Shown here: one piece after another, positions 10,180 through 18,677 of the stretch
Position numbering within the stretch: the first letter of the stretch is position 1
Layout: each line of letters starts with the position of its first letter
Source: Stenotrophomonas sp. 704A1
Lineage (GTDB): Bacteria > Pseudomonadota > Gammaproteobacteria > Xanthomonadales > Xanthomonadaceae
Assembly: GCF_030549525.1 (NCBI RefSeq)
Contig: NZ_CP130831.1
Location: 2,133,501-2,197,500 of the forward strand
Length of the DNA: 64,000 bases
Direction of reading: 5' to 3'
Notes under the pieces: model-generated
The model's database searches: none
The model's input: the letters and a program-made list of their open reading frames with translations, nothing else
What the model was told of the DNA's origin: nothing
Position numbers and translations under genes: made by a program

Positions 10180-10778
10180 CCGACGTTGCCCTGATCGATG
10201 CTGGCGGGGCCAACCTCGGCTCGGTGCGCTACGCGCTGGAGCGGCTCGGCGCGCGCGTGCGCCTGGTGCGCGATGCCGACGGCCTGGTGGGCGCACAGCG
10301 GGTGATCCTGCCCGGCGTCGGTGCGGCCGCACCGGGCATGCAGCGCCTGCATGCGCAGGGCCTGGTTGAACCGCTGCGCCGCCTGGAGGTGCCGCTGATG
10401 GGCATCTGCCTGGGCATGCAGCTGCTGTTCGAGCGTTCCGAAGAAACCGGCGTGGATGCGCTGGGCCTGATTCCCGGCACGGTGCGCAGACTGGTGCCGG
10501 CCTGTGGCATCCGCGTGCCGCACATGGGCTGGAACCGGCTGCTGGCGCTGCGCCCGTCGCTGCTGCTGCGGGGCGTGCCGGACCGTTCCAGCGCGTACTT
10601 CGTGCACAGCTATGCCGCGCCGCTGAACGCCCACACCGTCGCCGCCTGCGACCACGGCGGACTGTTCACTGCGGTGGTGGAGCAGGGGCGCTACTTCGGT
10701 GCCCAGTTCCACCCCGAGCGTTCCGGCGACACCGGTTCGCTGATGCTGCGCAATTTCCTCGAGGGCACTGCTGCATGA
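10176..10778 (+). CDS. hisH: Imidazole glycerol phosphate synthase, glutaminase subunit
   Basis: A class I glutamine amidotransferase of 200 residues that supplies ammonia to HisF. GTG at 10176 was chosen because [20 protein letters not shown] is the expected N-terminus and it overlaps the hisB stop. The nucleophile cysteine is in [12 protein letters not shown], and the His-Glu pair is in [12 protein letters not shown]. It acts as a heterodimer with HisF, encoded two genes downstream. Confidence 0.96.
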   Translation: MTDVALIDAGGANLGSVRYALERLGARVRLVRDADGLVGAQRVILPGVGAAAPGMQRLHAQGLVEPLRRLEVPLMGICLGMQLLFERSEETGVDALGLIPGTVRRLVPACGIRVPHMGWNRLLALRPSLLLRGVPDRSSAYFVHSYAAPLNAHTVAACDHGGLFTAVVEQGRYFGAQFHPERSGDTGSLMLRNFLEGTAA

Positions 10779-11509
10779 GTTTCACCGTCTACCCCGCACT
10801 GGATATCCGCGACGGCCGCGTGGTGCGGCTGCGCCAGGGCGACTACGCGCAGGAAACCTCCTACGGCGACGACCCGCTCCCGCGCGCGCAGACGTTTGCC
10901 GCGCACGGCGCGCAGTGGATGCACCTGGTCGACCTGGACGCTGCGCGGGCCGGCGGCTACACCCTGGCCCCGCTGCTGGCGGCGATCCGCCAGCACACGC
11001 CGTTGCAGGTGCAGACCGGTGGCGGTGTGCGTGGCCGTGACGACGTGGCGCGTATCCTGGACGCAGGCGCCAGCCGCGTGGTGGTCGGTTCGCTGGCCGT
11101 GCGCCGCCCCGATGAAGTGCTGGGCTGGCTGGATGAGTTCGGTGCCGAGCGCATCACGATTGCCCTGGATGCCCGCCAGGACGCGCAGGGCCAGTGGCAG
11201 CTGCCGGTGCACGGCTGGACCGAGAATGCCGGGGTGACTCTGGACGACCTGGCCGAGCGCTACGCGCGCGCTGGCATGCGTCACCTGCTGTGCACCGACA
11301 TCGCCCGCGACGGCATGCTGGCCGGCCCCAACATCAGCCTCTACGCGCACCTGTCGGCGCGGCTGCCGGGCGTGGCGGTGCAGGCATCCGGCGGCATCCG
11401 TGACGTGGCCGACGTGGCCGAAGCGCGTGCGGCCGGCTGTGCCGGCGCCATCCTCGGCAAGGCGCTGCTGGAACAGCGCATGGACCTGGGCGAGGCATTG
11501 GCATGTTGA
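10775..11509 (+). CDS. hisA: ProFAR isomerase
   Basis: A TIM-barrel enzyme of 244 residues that opens the ribose ring of ProFAR to PRFAR. The catalytic aspartates lie in [15 protein letters not shown] and in [16 protein letters not shown]. Phosphate-binding GGGVRGRDD and [10 protein letters not shown] blocks are present. The ATG overlaps the hisH stop, and the gene end overlaps hisF by seven bases. Confidence 0.97.
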   Translation: MSFTVYPALDIRDGRVVRLRQGDYAQETSYGDDPLPRAQTFAAHGAQWMHLVDLDAARAGGYTLAPLLAAIRQHTPLQVQTGGGVRGRDDVARILDAGASRVVVGSLAVRRPDEVLGWLDEFGAERITIALDARQDAQGQWQLPVHGWTENAGVTLDDLAERYARAGMRHLLCTDIARDGMLAGPNISLYAHLSARLPGVAVQASGGIRDVADVAEARAAGCAGAILGKALLEQRMDLGEALAC

Positions 11510-12279
11510 GCCGCCGCATCATTCCCTGCCTGGACGTGCGCGATGGGCGCGTGGTCAAGGGCGTGCGCTTCCGCGACCACGTCGACATGGGCGACATCGC
11601 CGAGCTGGCGCAGCGCTATCGCGACCAGGGCGCCGACGAGCTGGTGTTCTATGACATCGACGCCAGCCCCGAGGCACGCTCGGTGGACGTGGCCTGGATC
11701 GAGCGCATCGCGCGCCTGATCGACATCCCGTTCTGCGTGGCCGGTGGCATCGACAGCGTGGAAACCGCGCGCCGGGTGCTGTTTGCCGGCGCGGACAAGG
11801 TGTCGATCAATTCGCCCGCGCTGGGCCACCCCGAGCTGATCAGCGAGCTGGCCGAGGCGTTCGGTGTGCAGTGCGTGGTGGTCGGCGTCGATTCGGTGCG
11901 CGAGGACGATGGCCAATGGCGGGTACGCCGCTTCAGCGGTGACCCGAGCAGGACCCAGGCCGTGCCGTTGCGCACGCTGGACTGGATCGTCGAGGCGCAG
12001 CGCCGCGGTGCCGGCGAGATCGTGCTGAACTGCATGGACAGCGACGGCGTGCGCCGTGGCTACGATGTGGAACAGCTGCGGCAGGCCCGCGCGCTGTGCA
12101 GCGTGCCGCTCATCGCCTCTGGCGGAGCCGGTGCGATGGAGCATTTCGCACAGGCCTTCGACCTGGCCGACGTGGACGGCGCACTGGCCGCCAGCGTGTT
12201 CCACAGCGGTGCCATCGGCATTGCCGACCTGAAGCGCTACCTGCGCGAACAACAGATCGAGGTTCGAGATGTCTATTGA
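11503..12279 (+). CDS. hisF: Imidazole glycerol phosphate synthase, cyclase subunit
   Basis: A TIM-barrel cyclase of 258 residues that combines PRFAR with HisH-derived ammonia to give imidazole glycerol phosphate and AICAR. Catalytic Asp is in [17 protein letters not shown], and the second one in [25 protein letters not shown] is the C-terminal phosphate site. It begins within hisA and ends within hisI, so the distal operon is tightly coupled. Confidence 0.97.
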   Translation: MLSRRIIPCLDVRDGRVVKGVRFRDHVDMGDIAELAQRYRDQGADELVFYDIDASPEARSVDVAWIERIARLIDIPFCVAGGIDSVETARRVLFAGADKVSINSPALGHPELISELAEAFGVQCVVVGVDSVREDDGQWRVRRFSGDPSRTQAVPLRTLDWIVEAQRRGAGEIVLNCMDSDGVRRGYDVEQLRQARALCSVPLIASGGAGAMEHFAQAFDLADVDGALAASVFHSGAIGIADLKRYLREQQIEVRDVY

Positions 12280-12889
12280 AGTACGCCCTTCGCCGCAGGC
12301 GCTGGAATCGCTCGACTGGGCAAAGGGCGATGGCCTGCTTCCGGCCGTGGTGCAGGATGCCGATACCCTGCAGGTGCTGATGCTGGGCTATGTCAACGCC
12401 GAGTCGCTGCACATCACCCGGGTGACCGGGCAGATGACCTTCTACAGCCGCAGCAGGCAGCGCCTGTGGACCAAGGGCGAACAGTCCGGCCACGTGCTGG
12501 CGGTGCAGTCGATCCGCGTGGACTGCGACGCCGACACCGTGCTGGTGCTGGCGCGCCCGGCCGGTCCGACCTGCCACACCGGCGCCGACAGCTGTTTCGA
12601 CCAGGCGCCGAAGGATTTCCTGGGAGCGCTGGACCGGCTGGTCGCGGTGCGCGATGCGCAGCGGCCCGCCGGCAGCTATACCACCACGCTGTTCGAAGGC
12701 GGTGTCCGCCGCATCGCGCAGAAGGTGGGCGAGGAGGGCGTGGAGACTGCGCTGGCCGCGGTCGCGCAGGACGACGACGCGCTGCTCGGCGAAGCGGCCG
12801 ACCTGCTGTATCACCTGCTGGTGCTGCTGCGCGCACGCGGGCTGTCGCTGGAGGATGCGCGGGCGGTCCTGGAAAAGCGTCATCGTTGA
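12269..12889 (+). CDS. hisI: Bifunctional phosphoribosyl-AMP cyclohydrolase/phosphoribosyl-ATP pyrophosphatase
   Basis: A fusion of 206 residues (HisIE). The N-terminal cyclohydrolase (about 1-115) has [27 protein letters not shown] and the zinc cysteine region DCDADT...PTCHTG. The C-terminal pyrophosphohydrolase (about 120-206) has [13 protein letters not shown] and [13 protein letters not shown]. The two activities catalyse steps 3 and 2 of the pathway. It is the last his gene; about 105 bp follow before the next, unrelated gene. Confidence 0.97.
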   Translation: MSIEVRPSPQALESLDWAKGDGLLPAVVQDADTLQVLMLGYVNAESLHITRVTGQMTFYSRSRQRLWTKGEQSGHVLAVQSIRVDCDADTVLVLARPAGPTCHTGADSCFDQAPKDFLGALDRLVAVRDAQRPAGSYTTTLFEGGVRRIAQKVGEEGVETALAAVAQDDDALLGEAADLLYHLLVLLRARGLSLEDARAVLEKRHR

Positions 12890-12966
12890 GCGGCGGCATG
12901 TGGACCAACGGTCCGCATCCCGCTGGCGACAGCGCGTGCGCGATGTCATCAACGGAATCTACAATA

Positions 12967-12991
12967 GGCGGTCTTTCTCTCCCGGACCGCC
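12967..12991 (+). other. Inverted repeat at the start of the phosphoesterase gene
   Basis: GGCGGTC at 12967-12973 and GACCGCC at 12985-12991 can pair as a 7-bp stem ending three bases before the ATG. It would cover the normal ribosome-binding position, where no purine-rich Shine-Dalgarno is obvious. A TACAAT hexamer lies just upstream at 12960-12965 and could be a -10 element. Function is inferred. Confidence 0.35.
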
Positions 12992-12994
12992 CCG

Positions 12995-14584
12995 ATGAAA
13001 CTGCCTGCCGCCTGGTTGTGCTGCCTGCTGCTGACCTCGCCGGCCTGGGCCGCCGATACGACGGTCAGTGGCAAGGTCTATCTGGAACGCGACGGCAAGG
13101 CCGGTCGTGGTGCCACCGACCCGGGCCTGGCAGGTGTGCAGGTCTCCAACGGCGAAACCATCGTCAGGACCGCGGCCGATGGCAGCTATTCGCTGCCGGT
13201 GCGCGATGGGCAGACGGTGTTCGTGATCAAGCCCGACGCCTATTCCTTCCCGAAGGCGGCCGACGGCCTGCCCTCGTTCTGGCGCCACTACCGCCCCACC
13301 GGTTCAGCGGTGCTGAAGTACGGCGGCATCGCCGCCACCGGTGATGCCACCCGCAGCTGGGATTTCGCCCTGCAGTCGGATCGCCACGACAGCCGTCGCG
13401 GCTTCCAGATGCTGGTGTTCACCGATTCGCAGACCGCCAGCCTGCAGGACATCGGCTATTACCAGCAGTCGATCGTGGCCCCGCTGGTGGGCCAGACCAA
13501 GGCCCGGCTGGGCACCACCCTGGGCGACATCGTCAACGACGACCTGAGCCTGTACCCGGCGATCAACCAGGTCACCACCCAGCTGGGCGTGCCGTGGTTC
13601 CATGTGCCCGGCAATCACGATCTGGATTTCGACGCGGCCAGTGATGCGCATTCGCTCGACAGCTGGCGCAACATCTATGGGCCCGATACCTACGCGGTGG
13701 AAGAGGGCGGCGCCAGTTTCGTGTTCCTCGACGACGTGGTGTACGACCCGAAGGCGAAGCCGAAGTACGTAGGCGGCCTGCGCGAAGATCAGTTCACCTT
13801 CCTGGCAGGCTATCTGCAGGGCCTGCGCAAGGACCGCCTGCTGGTGCTGGGCATGCACATCCCGTTGTTCGACGCAGCGCCGGGGCGCGAAACCTTCCGC
13901 CATGCCGACCGCCAGCGCCTGTTCGACCTGTTGAAGGACTTCCGCAACGTGCTGGTGCTCAGTGGCCACAGCCATACCCAGCAGCACGTGTACCACGGCA
14001 AAGCCGAGGGTTGGCAGGGTGACAAGCCGCTGCACGAATACAACGTCGGCGCCAACTGCGGCGCGTTCTGGTCGGGGGTGAAGAATGCCGCCGGCGTGCC
14101 GGACAGCACCATGAGCGACGGCACGCCCAAGGGCTATGCGCTGCTGGACGTGGCCGGCAACGGCAGCTACCGCCTGCAGTACCGCGTGGCCGGCGCCGCC
14201 GCCAGCGAGCAGATCGGCCTGCATGCGCCGAAGGTGCTGCGCCAGGGGGCCTACCCGGCGTGGGGCGTGTACGCCAACGTGTACATGGGCGAGGATGCCA
14301 GCGTGGTCGAGTACCGCATCGATGGCGGTGCCTGGCAGCCGATGAAGCAGGTCAGCCAGCCCGATCCGCGGCTGATGGTGGAGAACGTGGCCGACGATCT
14401 GGCGCCTGCGCTGCGGGGCTACGACCGTTCGCCGGAAGCCACCGCCTCGCCGCACCTGTGGCGCGGCGCGCTGCCGACCGATCTGGCGGTGGGCAGCCAC
14501 AAGGTCGAGGTGCGGTCCACCCAGCCGGACGGCGCGGTGTTCACCGCCACCACCAGCTACAGTCTGCAGACCGCCCGGCCCTGA
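12995..14584 (+). CDS. Secreted calcineurin-like phosphoesterase with N- and C-terminal accessory domains
   Basis: A 529-residue protein with a signal peptide (cleavage near TSPAWA-AD, residue 20), a beta-rich N-terminal domain (about 20-130), a metallophosphatase core (about 138-370) and a beta-sandwich C-terminus. Metal motifs are GDIVND (177-182), GNHD (206-209), GMHIP (286-290) and SGHSHTQQH (323-331). The usual first D-X-H motif reads FTDSQ (142-146), with Gln in place of His. The architecture matches the MetallophosN/Metallophos/MetallophosC family. Substrate is unknown; a periplasmic phosphate ester or diester is likely. It does not appear to be functionally tied to the his operon. Confidence 0.85.
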   Translation: MKLPAAWLCCLLLTSPAWAADTTVSGKVYLERDGKAGRGATDPGLAGVQVSNGETIVRTAADGSYSLPVRDGQTVFVIKPDAYSFPKAADGLPSFWRHYRPTGSAVLKYGGIAATGDATRSWDFALQSDRHDSRRGFQMLVFTDSQTASLQDIGYYQQSIVAPLVGQTKARLGTTLGDIVNDDLSLYPAINQVTTQLGVPWFHVPGNHDLDFDAASDAHSLDSWRNIYGPDTYAVEEGGASFVFLDDVVYDPKAKPKYVGGLREDQFTFLAGYLQGLRKDRLLVLGMHIPLFDAAPGRETFRHADRQRLFDLLKDFRNVLVLSGHSHTQQHVYHGKAEGWQGDKPLHEYNVGANCGAFWSGVKNAAGVPDSTMSDGTPKGYALLDVAGNGSYRLQYRVAGAAASEQIGLHAPKVLRQGAYPAWGVYANVYMGEDASVVEYRIDGGAWQPMKQVSQPDPRLMVENVADDLAPALRGYDRSPEATASPHLWRGALPTDLAVGSHKVEVRSTQPDGAVFTATTSYSLQTARP

Positions 14585-14738
14585 GCCGGGGCGGCTGGTA
14601 CAGTCGTGGCAGCGCCACATCGCCGGGCACCACGTGCTGGTCCAGCGCACCCGGCCGCTGCTGTTCGCCGGTTTCCGGCCGCAGCGCCTGCGGGCGCTGG
14701 TGGACGGCGTGCAGGTGGTGGAACAGGAAGGCATGTAG
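14583..14738 (+). other. Short open frame of protein-like composition, possible gene remnant
   Basis: The frame following the phosphoesterase stop reads through about 50 codons ending EQEGM-stop at 14738. The composition is protein-like (VQRTRPLLFAGFRPQRLRAL), but I see no convincing start or ribosome binding site. It could be the tail of a degraded gene or a very small protein starting at the GTG near 14634. I do not recognise the family. The stretch from 14739 to 14797 holds nothing else I can name. Confidence 0.25.
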
Positions 14739-14797
14739 CCGGGCGGGCGCCGTGCCGTGCTAGGCAAAGCCGCTCCAATGCCTGAGAATCGGCACGA

Positions 14798-14811
14798 TTC
14801 AATCGATCCAA
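14798..14811. promoter_or_regulatory. LacI-type operator candidate upstream of glucokinase
   Basis: TTCAATCGATCCAA matches the window consensus TTGRATCGATCYAA at 13 of 14 positions, with the central CG typical of LacI-family sites. It lies 10 bp upstream of the glucokinase start. The regulator encoded at 32147-33196 is the likely candidate, by inference. Confidence 0.55.
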
Positions 14812-14821
14812 GCAGGCCAGC

Positions 14822-15844
14822 GTGACCATCGCAGCAGCGTCTCCGGTTTCCTCCGACTCCGCCCGCGGCGGCCTTCCGCGCAGTCTGGTCGTCGCCGATG
14901 TCGGCGGCACCTTCGCCCGCCTGGCGCTGGCCGAAACCACGCCGGGGCAGGCGCCACGGCTGGGCAGCTACCGCACCTATGCCTGCGCCGACCACGCCAG
15001 CCTGGCCGCGATCCTGGCCGACTTCACCGCCAGCCTCGAGGTACCGGTGCGGACCGCGGTGGTGGCCATCGCCGGCCTGCTCGATGGCGATGTGCTGATC
15101 AATGCCAACCTGCCGTGGACGGTCTCGCTGTCGGCCACCCGCGCGCAGTCCGGGCTGCACGAGCTGCAGCTGATCAACGATTTCGAGGCGGTGGCGCTGG
15201 CCATCCCCTACCTGCAGGCCGATACGCTGGTGCCGTTGAATGGCGATGCCGACCCGGCGCAGGCGTTTCCGGCGCTGGTGCTCGGTGCCGGTACCGGTCT
15301 CGGCGCTGCCCTGCGCTTCGCTGATGGCGGACGCCCGGTGTTGCCCAGCGAGATCGGCCACGCCGCACTCGGCGCCGGCAACGCACTGGAACTGCAGGTG
15401 CTGGGACAACTGCTGCGGCGCTGGCCCCACGTCGACAACGAACGCGTGCTGTCCGGCAGCGGCCTGATGAACCTGTACCCGTGCCTGTGCGAGCTGCGCG
15501 GCGTCGCTCCGGTATGGACCAGCACCGAGGCGCTGATCGGCGCCGCGCGTAGCGGTGAGGACGCGCTGGCGGTTGAGACGCTGCAGGTGTTCTGCGCCTG
15601 GCTGGGCAGCCTGGCTGGTGACGCGGCGATCGCCGTCGGCGCGCGCTCGGTGTACCTGGCCGGCGGCATTTCCGCGCACGTGCAGGATTTCCTGGCCGAT
15701 GGCCGCTTCCGTGAGCGCTTCCTCAACAAGGGCGTGCTGACCGACGTGCTGCGCCAGGTGCCGGTGTGGCGGGTGGAGCACGGCCAGCTGGGCGTGCTCG
15801 GCGCCGCGGTCTGGCACGCCGCGCGGCAGACCGCGCACGACTGA
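14822..15844 (+). CDS. glk: Glucokinase
   Basis: A 340-residue cytosolic glucokinase of the bacterial Glk family that makes glucose 6-phosphate with ATP. The phosphate loop LVVADVGGTFARLALAE, the substrate segment QLINDFEAVALAIPYL and LGAGTGLGAAL are all visible. The start is GTG at 14822. An operator-like palindrome sits directly upstream, suggesting co-regulation with the glycan genes in this window. A GGCCGGC/GCCGGCC hairpin at 15857-15875 separates it from the next gene and may weaken read-through. Confidence 0.93.
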   Translation: MTIAAASPVSSDSARGGLPRSLVVADVGGTFARLALAETTPGQAPRLGSYRTYACADHASLAAILADFTASLEVPVRTAVVAIAGLLDGDVLINANLPWTVSLSATRAQSGLHELQLINDFEAVALAIPYLQADTLVPLNGDADPAQAFPALVLGAGTGLGAALRFADGGRPVLPSEIGHAALGAGNALELQVLGQLLRRWPHVDNERVLSGSGLMNLYPCLCELRGVAPVWTSTEALIGAARSGEDALAVETLQVFCAWLGSLAGDAAIAVGARSVYLAGGISAHVQDFLADGRFRERFLNKGVLTDVLRQVPVWRVEHGQLGVLGAAVWHAARQTAHD

Positions 15845-15900
15845 ACCATGGGGTGTGGCCGGCATCGGGCCGGCCGCGCAAAGCAGACCAGGAGGGGAAG

Positions 15901-16899
15901 ATGGTGGATCGCAGGCAGTTCCTGCAGGCCGGTGCGCTGGCCGCAGGCATGGCGTCCCTGCCGGGCGTGCAGGCACGTACCCGGGCCGGGGCGAAAGTGG
16001 TTTCAACCTGGGATTTCGGCGTGCCGGCCAACCAGGCTGCATGGACGATCCTGGCCGCGGGAGGCACTGCGCTGGATGCGGTGGAAGCCGGTGCACGTTG
16101 GGCCGAGAGCGAGCTGTGCAACCCCACCGTCGGCCACTGCGGCAACCCTGATCGCGACGGCGTGCTGAGTCTTGACGCGAGCATCATGGATGGCGATGGC
16201 CGCTGTGGTGCGGTGGCCGCGCTGGTCGACATCCTGCATCCGGTGTCGGTGGCCCGAAAGGTGATGGAAAACAGCCCGCACGTGCTGCTGGTGGGCGAGG
16301 GCGCGCGGCAGTTCGCGCTGCAGCAGGGCTTCGAGCGCCAGCAGCTGCTGACCCCGAAGGCCGAAGCGGCGTGGCGCGAGTGGCTGAAGACCGAAAAGTA
16401 CCAGCCGCAGATCAACGCCGAGCGCCGCGGGCTTCCCGGCAACAGCGACAACCACGACACCATCGGCATGCTGGCGCTGGATGCGAAGGGCAATCTGGCC
16501 GGTGCCTGCACCACCAGCGGCATGGCCTGGAAGCTGCACGGTCGCGTCGGCGACAGCCCGATCATCGGCGCCGGCCTGTATGTCGACAACGAAGTCGGCG
16601 CAGCCACCGCCTCGGGCGTGGGCGAAGAGATGATCCGCAACGCCGCTTCGTTCCTGGTGGTCGAACTGATGCGCCAGGGGCGCTCGCCGGCGCAGGCCTG
16701 CCGCGAAGCGATCGACCGCGTGGTGCGCAAGCGCCCCGAAGCGAGCAGGACGCTGCAGGTGTGTTTCCTGGCCATGAACAAGCAGGGCGAGGTGGGCGCC
16801 TATGCGCTGCACCGCGGCTTCGTCTACGCCGTGTGCGATGCGCAGCGCCAGGACGACCTGCGCGATTCGCCGTCGATCTACACGAGCACGCAGGCGTGA
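15901..16899 (+). CDS. Glycosylasparaginase (N4-(beta-N-acetylglucosaminyl)-L-asparaginase), Tat-exported
   Basis: An Ntn hydrolase of 332 residues that cleaves the GlcNAc-Asn bond left after N-glycoprotein breakdown. The autocatalytic cleavage site is NHDTIGM, with Thr187 as the predicted nucleophile, about where the family splits into alpha and beta chains. The N-terminus has a twin-arginine signal (DRRQFLQAGALAAG), so it is exported folded. AGGTALDAVEAG and NPTVGHCGNP are further family blocks. The ATG at 15901 follows AGGAGGGGAAG. The stop overlaps the cutC GTG start. Isoaspartyl peptidases are related, but the NHDT and VGHCGNPDRDG context favours glycosylasparaginase. Confidence 0.88.
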   Translation: MVDRRQFLQAGALAAGMASLPGVQARTRAGAKVVSTWDFGVPANQAAWTILAAGGTALDAVEAGARWAESELCNPTVGHCGNPDRDGVLSLDASIMDGDGRCGAVAALVDILHPVSVARKVMENSPHVLLVGEGARQFALQQGFERQQLLTPKAEAAWREWLKTEKYQPQINAERRGLPGNSDNHDTIGMLALDAKGNLAGACTTSGMAWKLHGRVGDSPIIGAGLYVDNEVGAATASGVGEEMIRNAASFLVVELMRQGRSPAQACREAIDRVVRKRPEASRTLQVCFLAMNKQGEVGAYALHRGFVYAVCDAQRQDDLRDSPSIYTSTQA

Positions 16900-17627
16900 G
16901 TGGCCGCCGCACGCTGGAAATCGCCAGCAATTCGCTGGCCTCGGCACTGGCCGCCCAGGCCGGGGGCGCCGACCGCGTCGAGCTGTTCGACAACCTGGCC
17001 GAGGGCGGCACCACGCCGTCGTTCGCCAGCATCGCCATCGCCCGCGAACGCCTGTCGATTCCGCTGTTCGTGCTGGTGCGGCCACGCCCGGGCGATTTTC
17101 ATTACGACGCGCTGGAAACCGAGCTGATGCTGCGCGACATCGCGCAATGCCGCGCGCTGGGCTGCGATGGCGTGGTGATTGGCGCACTGGATGCGCAGGG
17201 TGACATCGACCTGCCGCTGTGCCGCGAACTGGTGCAGGCCGCCGGGCCACTGCAGGTGACCTTCCATCGCGCCTTCGATGCTGCCCGTGATCTGCCGGCC
17301 GCGCTGGAGCAGGTGATCGGGCTGGGGTGCCAGCGTGTGCTGACCTCGGGCGGCCAGGCCAGCGCCGAGGCCGGTGCCGATGTGCTGGCGGGTCTGGTCG
17401 CCCAGGCGGCGGGACGCATCACGGTGATGGCTGGCGCCGGGTTGGGCCCTGGCAACATCGCGGCCGTTGCGCAACGGAGCGGCTGCACCGAACTGCACGC
17501 CTCGGCCAAGGGCCTGCGGCGCTCGGCGATGCAGTTCCAAAACCCGGCGCTGCGCGGGCTGGACCCGGACTGGAGCCAGACCGCCACCGCGACCGTGGCC
17601 GCGTTGCGGCAGGCGCTGGACGGCTGA
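16896..17627 (+). CDS. cutC: CutC-family TIM-barrel protein
   Basis: A 243-residue CutC protein. LEIASNSLASALAAQAGGADRVELFDNLAEGGTTPS is the family N-terminus; RPRPGDFHY, TFHRAFD and LTSGGQ are the conserved barrel loops. CutC was named for copper homeostasis in E. coli, but that role is disputed and the enzyme activity is unknown. Here it is translationally coupled (GTGA overlap) to a glycosylasparaginase, while the copper genes of this window lie 4 kb away with their own regulator. A role in sugar or N-glycan catabolism is therefore a reasonable inference. Confidence 0.9.
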   Translation: MSGRRTLEIASNSLASALAAQAGGADRVELFDNLAEGGTTPSFASIAIARERLSIPLFVLVRPRPGDFHYDALETELMLRDIAQCRALGCDGVVIGALDAQGDIDLPLCRELVQAAGPLQVTFHRAFDAARDLPAALEQVIGLGCQRVLTSGGQASAEAGADVLAGLVAQAAGRITVMAGAGLGPGNIAAVAQRSGCTELHASAKGLRRSAMQFQNPALRGLDPDWSQTATATVAALRQALDG

Positions 17628-17646
17628 GGGCTGCCCGGGGCGGATC

Positions 17647-17661
17647 CCTTCGCAGAAGGGC
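17647..17661 (+). terminator. Small hairpin after cutC
   Basis: CCCTTC and GAAGGG pair around a three-base loop, 20 bases after the cutC stop, with no T tract. It is a weak terminator candidate. The rest of 17662-17838 is AT-richer than its surroundings and contains a TTGACA (17794-17799) that could be a -35 element, with no convincing -10. Confidence 0.3.
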
Positions 17662-17838
17662 TCTGACCTCACCCGGATGCTCACGCGTTGCCGAAAAATG
17701 ACGTTTCTGACCTGCGCGGATTGCCAGTCAGTCTGCCAAACATCGGAACGCAGGGGCCTCTGTGTTTCCGGGTAGACGATCAAGCCAGGATTATTGACAG
17801 TGGGGTCCAACTCCCCGTGGCAATGATCCTCCTTCCGC

Positions 17839-18381
17839 ATGCCTCGATTGCTCCTGCTATTTCTCTGTTTGCTGCACACCGCCGGAATAGCTGCAGAGGA
17901 GGGACAGCCCCCAATGTTTATCTGGAAGGCGGTCGGACCCGAGGGCGGCGGCATCGACGATTTGCTGGGCGGCGTGACGCTGGCACCCGCTGCTACAGGC
18001 GTATTCGTCGACACACGGGTACATCGGATCGGGGAGAAGCGCTTTCGCGCGCTCTATCAGGTGTTCGATTCAAACGCTTCCAACCCGATGGGGCGCTGTG
18101 GCGCGGGGCGCGAGATCCATCTGTTCGTCTACGAATTGACCCTGCCGAAGCCCATTGAGCGCGGCAGGGTATTGATCAGCAGCTGCCTTGAGACCCTGTC
18201 TCTGGCGAGCCAGAACTCAGGGCGACCCCAAAGTGAATCCGACCTTTCCTCGGTCATCTGGCAGGGCGACGGGTTCACCATCGAGTGGTGGGGTATCAGA
18301 CCCGGAGGCGATGCGTCGAGCCGCTACGCCCTCCGAAATGGCCACTTCGTCCCGACTCGATCGGGTGAGGGGAATCGCTGA
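17839..18381 (+). CDS. Small secreted protein of unknown function
   Basis: A 180-residue protein with a clear signal peptide (MPRLLLLFLCLLHTAGIAA). The mature part is mixed alpha/beta in character, with two cysteines (about residues 94 and 115) that could form a disulfide. I do not recognise the family. Codon use is less GC-biased than in the neighbours, which hints at recent acquisition or relaxed selection. No strong ribosome binding site precedes the ATG. It stands alone between cutC and a TonB-dependent receptor; nothing links it to either. Confidence 0.65.
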   Translation: MPRLLLLFLCLLHTAGIAAEEGQPPMFIWKAVGPEGGGIDDLLGGVTLAPAATGVFVDTRVHRIGEKRFRALYQVFDSNASNPMGRCGAGREIHLFVYELTLPKPIERGRVLISSCLETLSLASQNSGRPQSESDLSSVIWQGDGFTIEWWGIRPGGDASSRYALRNGHFVPTRSGEGNR

Positions 18382-18558
18382 GGTCGGACAAAACCGTTCT
18401 GCGCGCAGTTGTCGTGATCGTGTCACTACTTCGTGCGCCGTTCTCTCAGCGATGTTTCGCAACTCTTTGATTGTTCTGGATACCGGCAGCCGATAGTGGC
18501 ATGCCGCCGGCTGTTGCTGCGCCGCCGCATGCCGTGCATGGTTCAGCTGTGCTTTAGT

Positions 18559-18572
18559 TTGGATCGATCCAC
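18559..18572. promoter_or_regulatory. LacI-type operator candidate upstream of a TonB-dependent receptor
   Basis: TTGGATCGATCCAC contains a perfect 12-bp palindrome (TGGATCGATCCA, 18560-18571) and fits the window consensus TTGRATCGATCYAA at 13 of 14 positions. It lies about 105 bp before the receptor start. A weaker relative, TTGAACCGATCCA, follows near 18594. Nothing else was found in 18382-18677. Confidence 0.6.
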
Positions 18573-18677
18573 AGGGGAGGGCGCCGCGACGGTCTTGAAC
18601 CGATCCAGCGCCCGGATCAGCCGTAGTGCCGCGCCACCACCCGTCCGTGCGTCCACACTTTCGAAGAGCAACCACCC

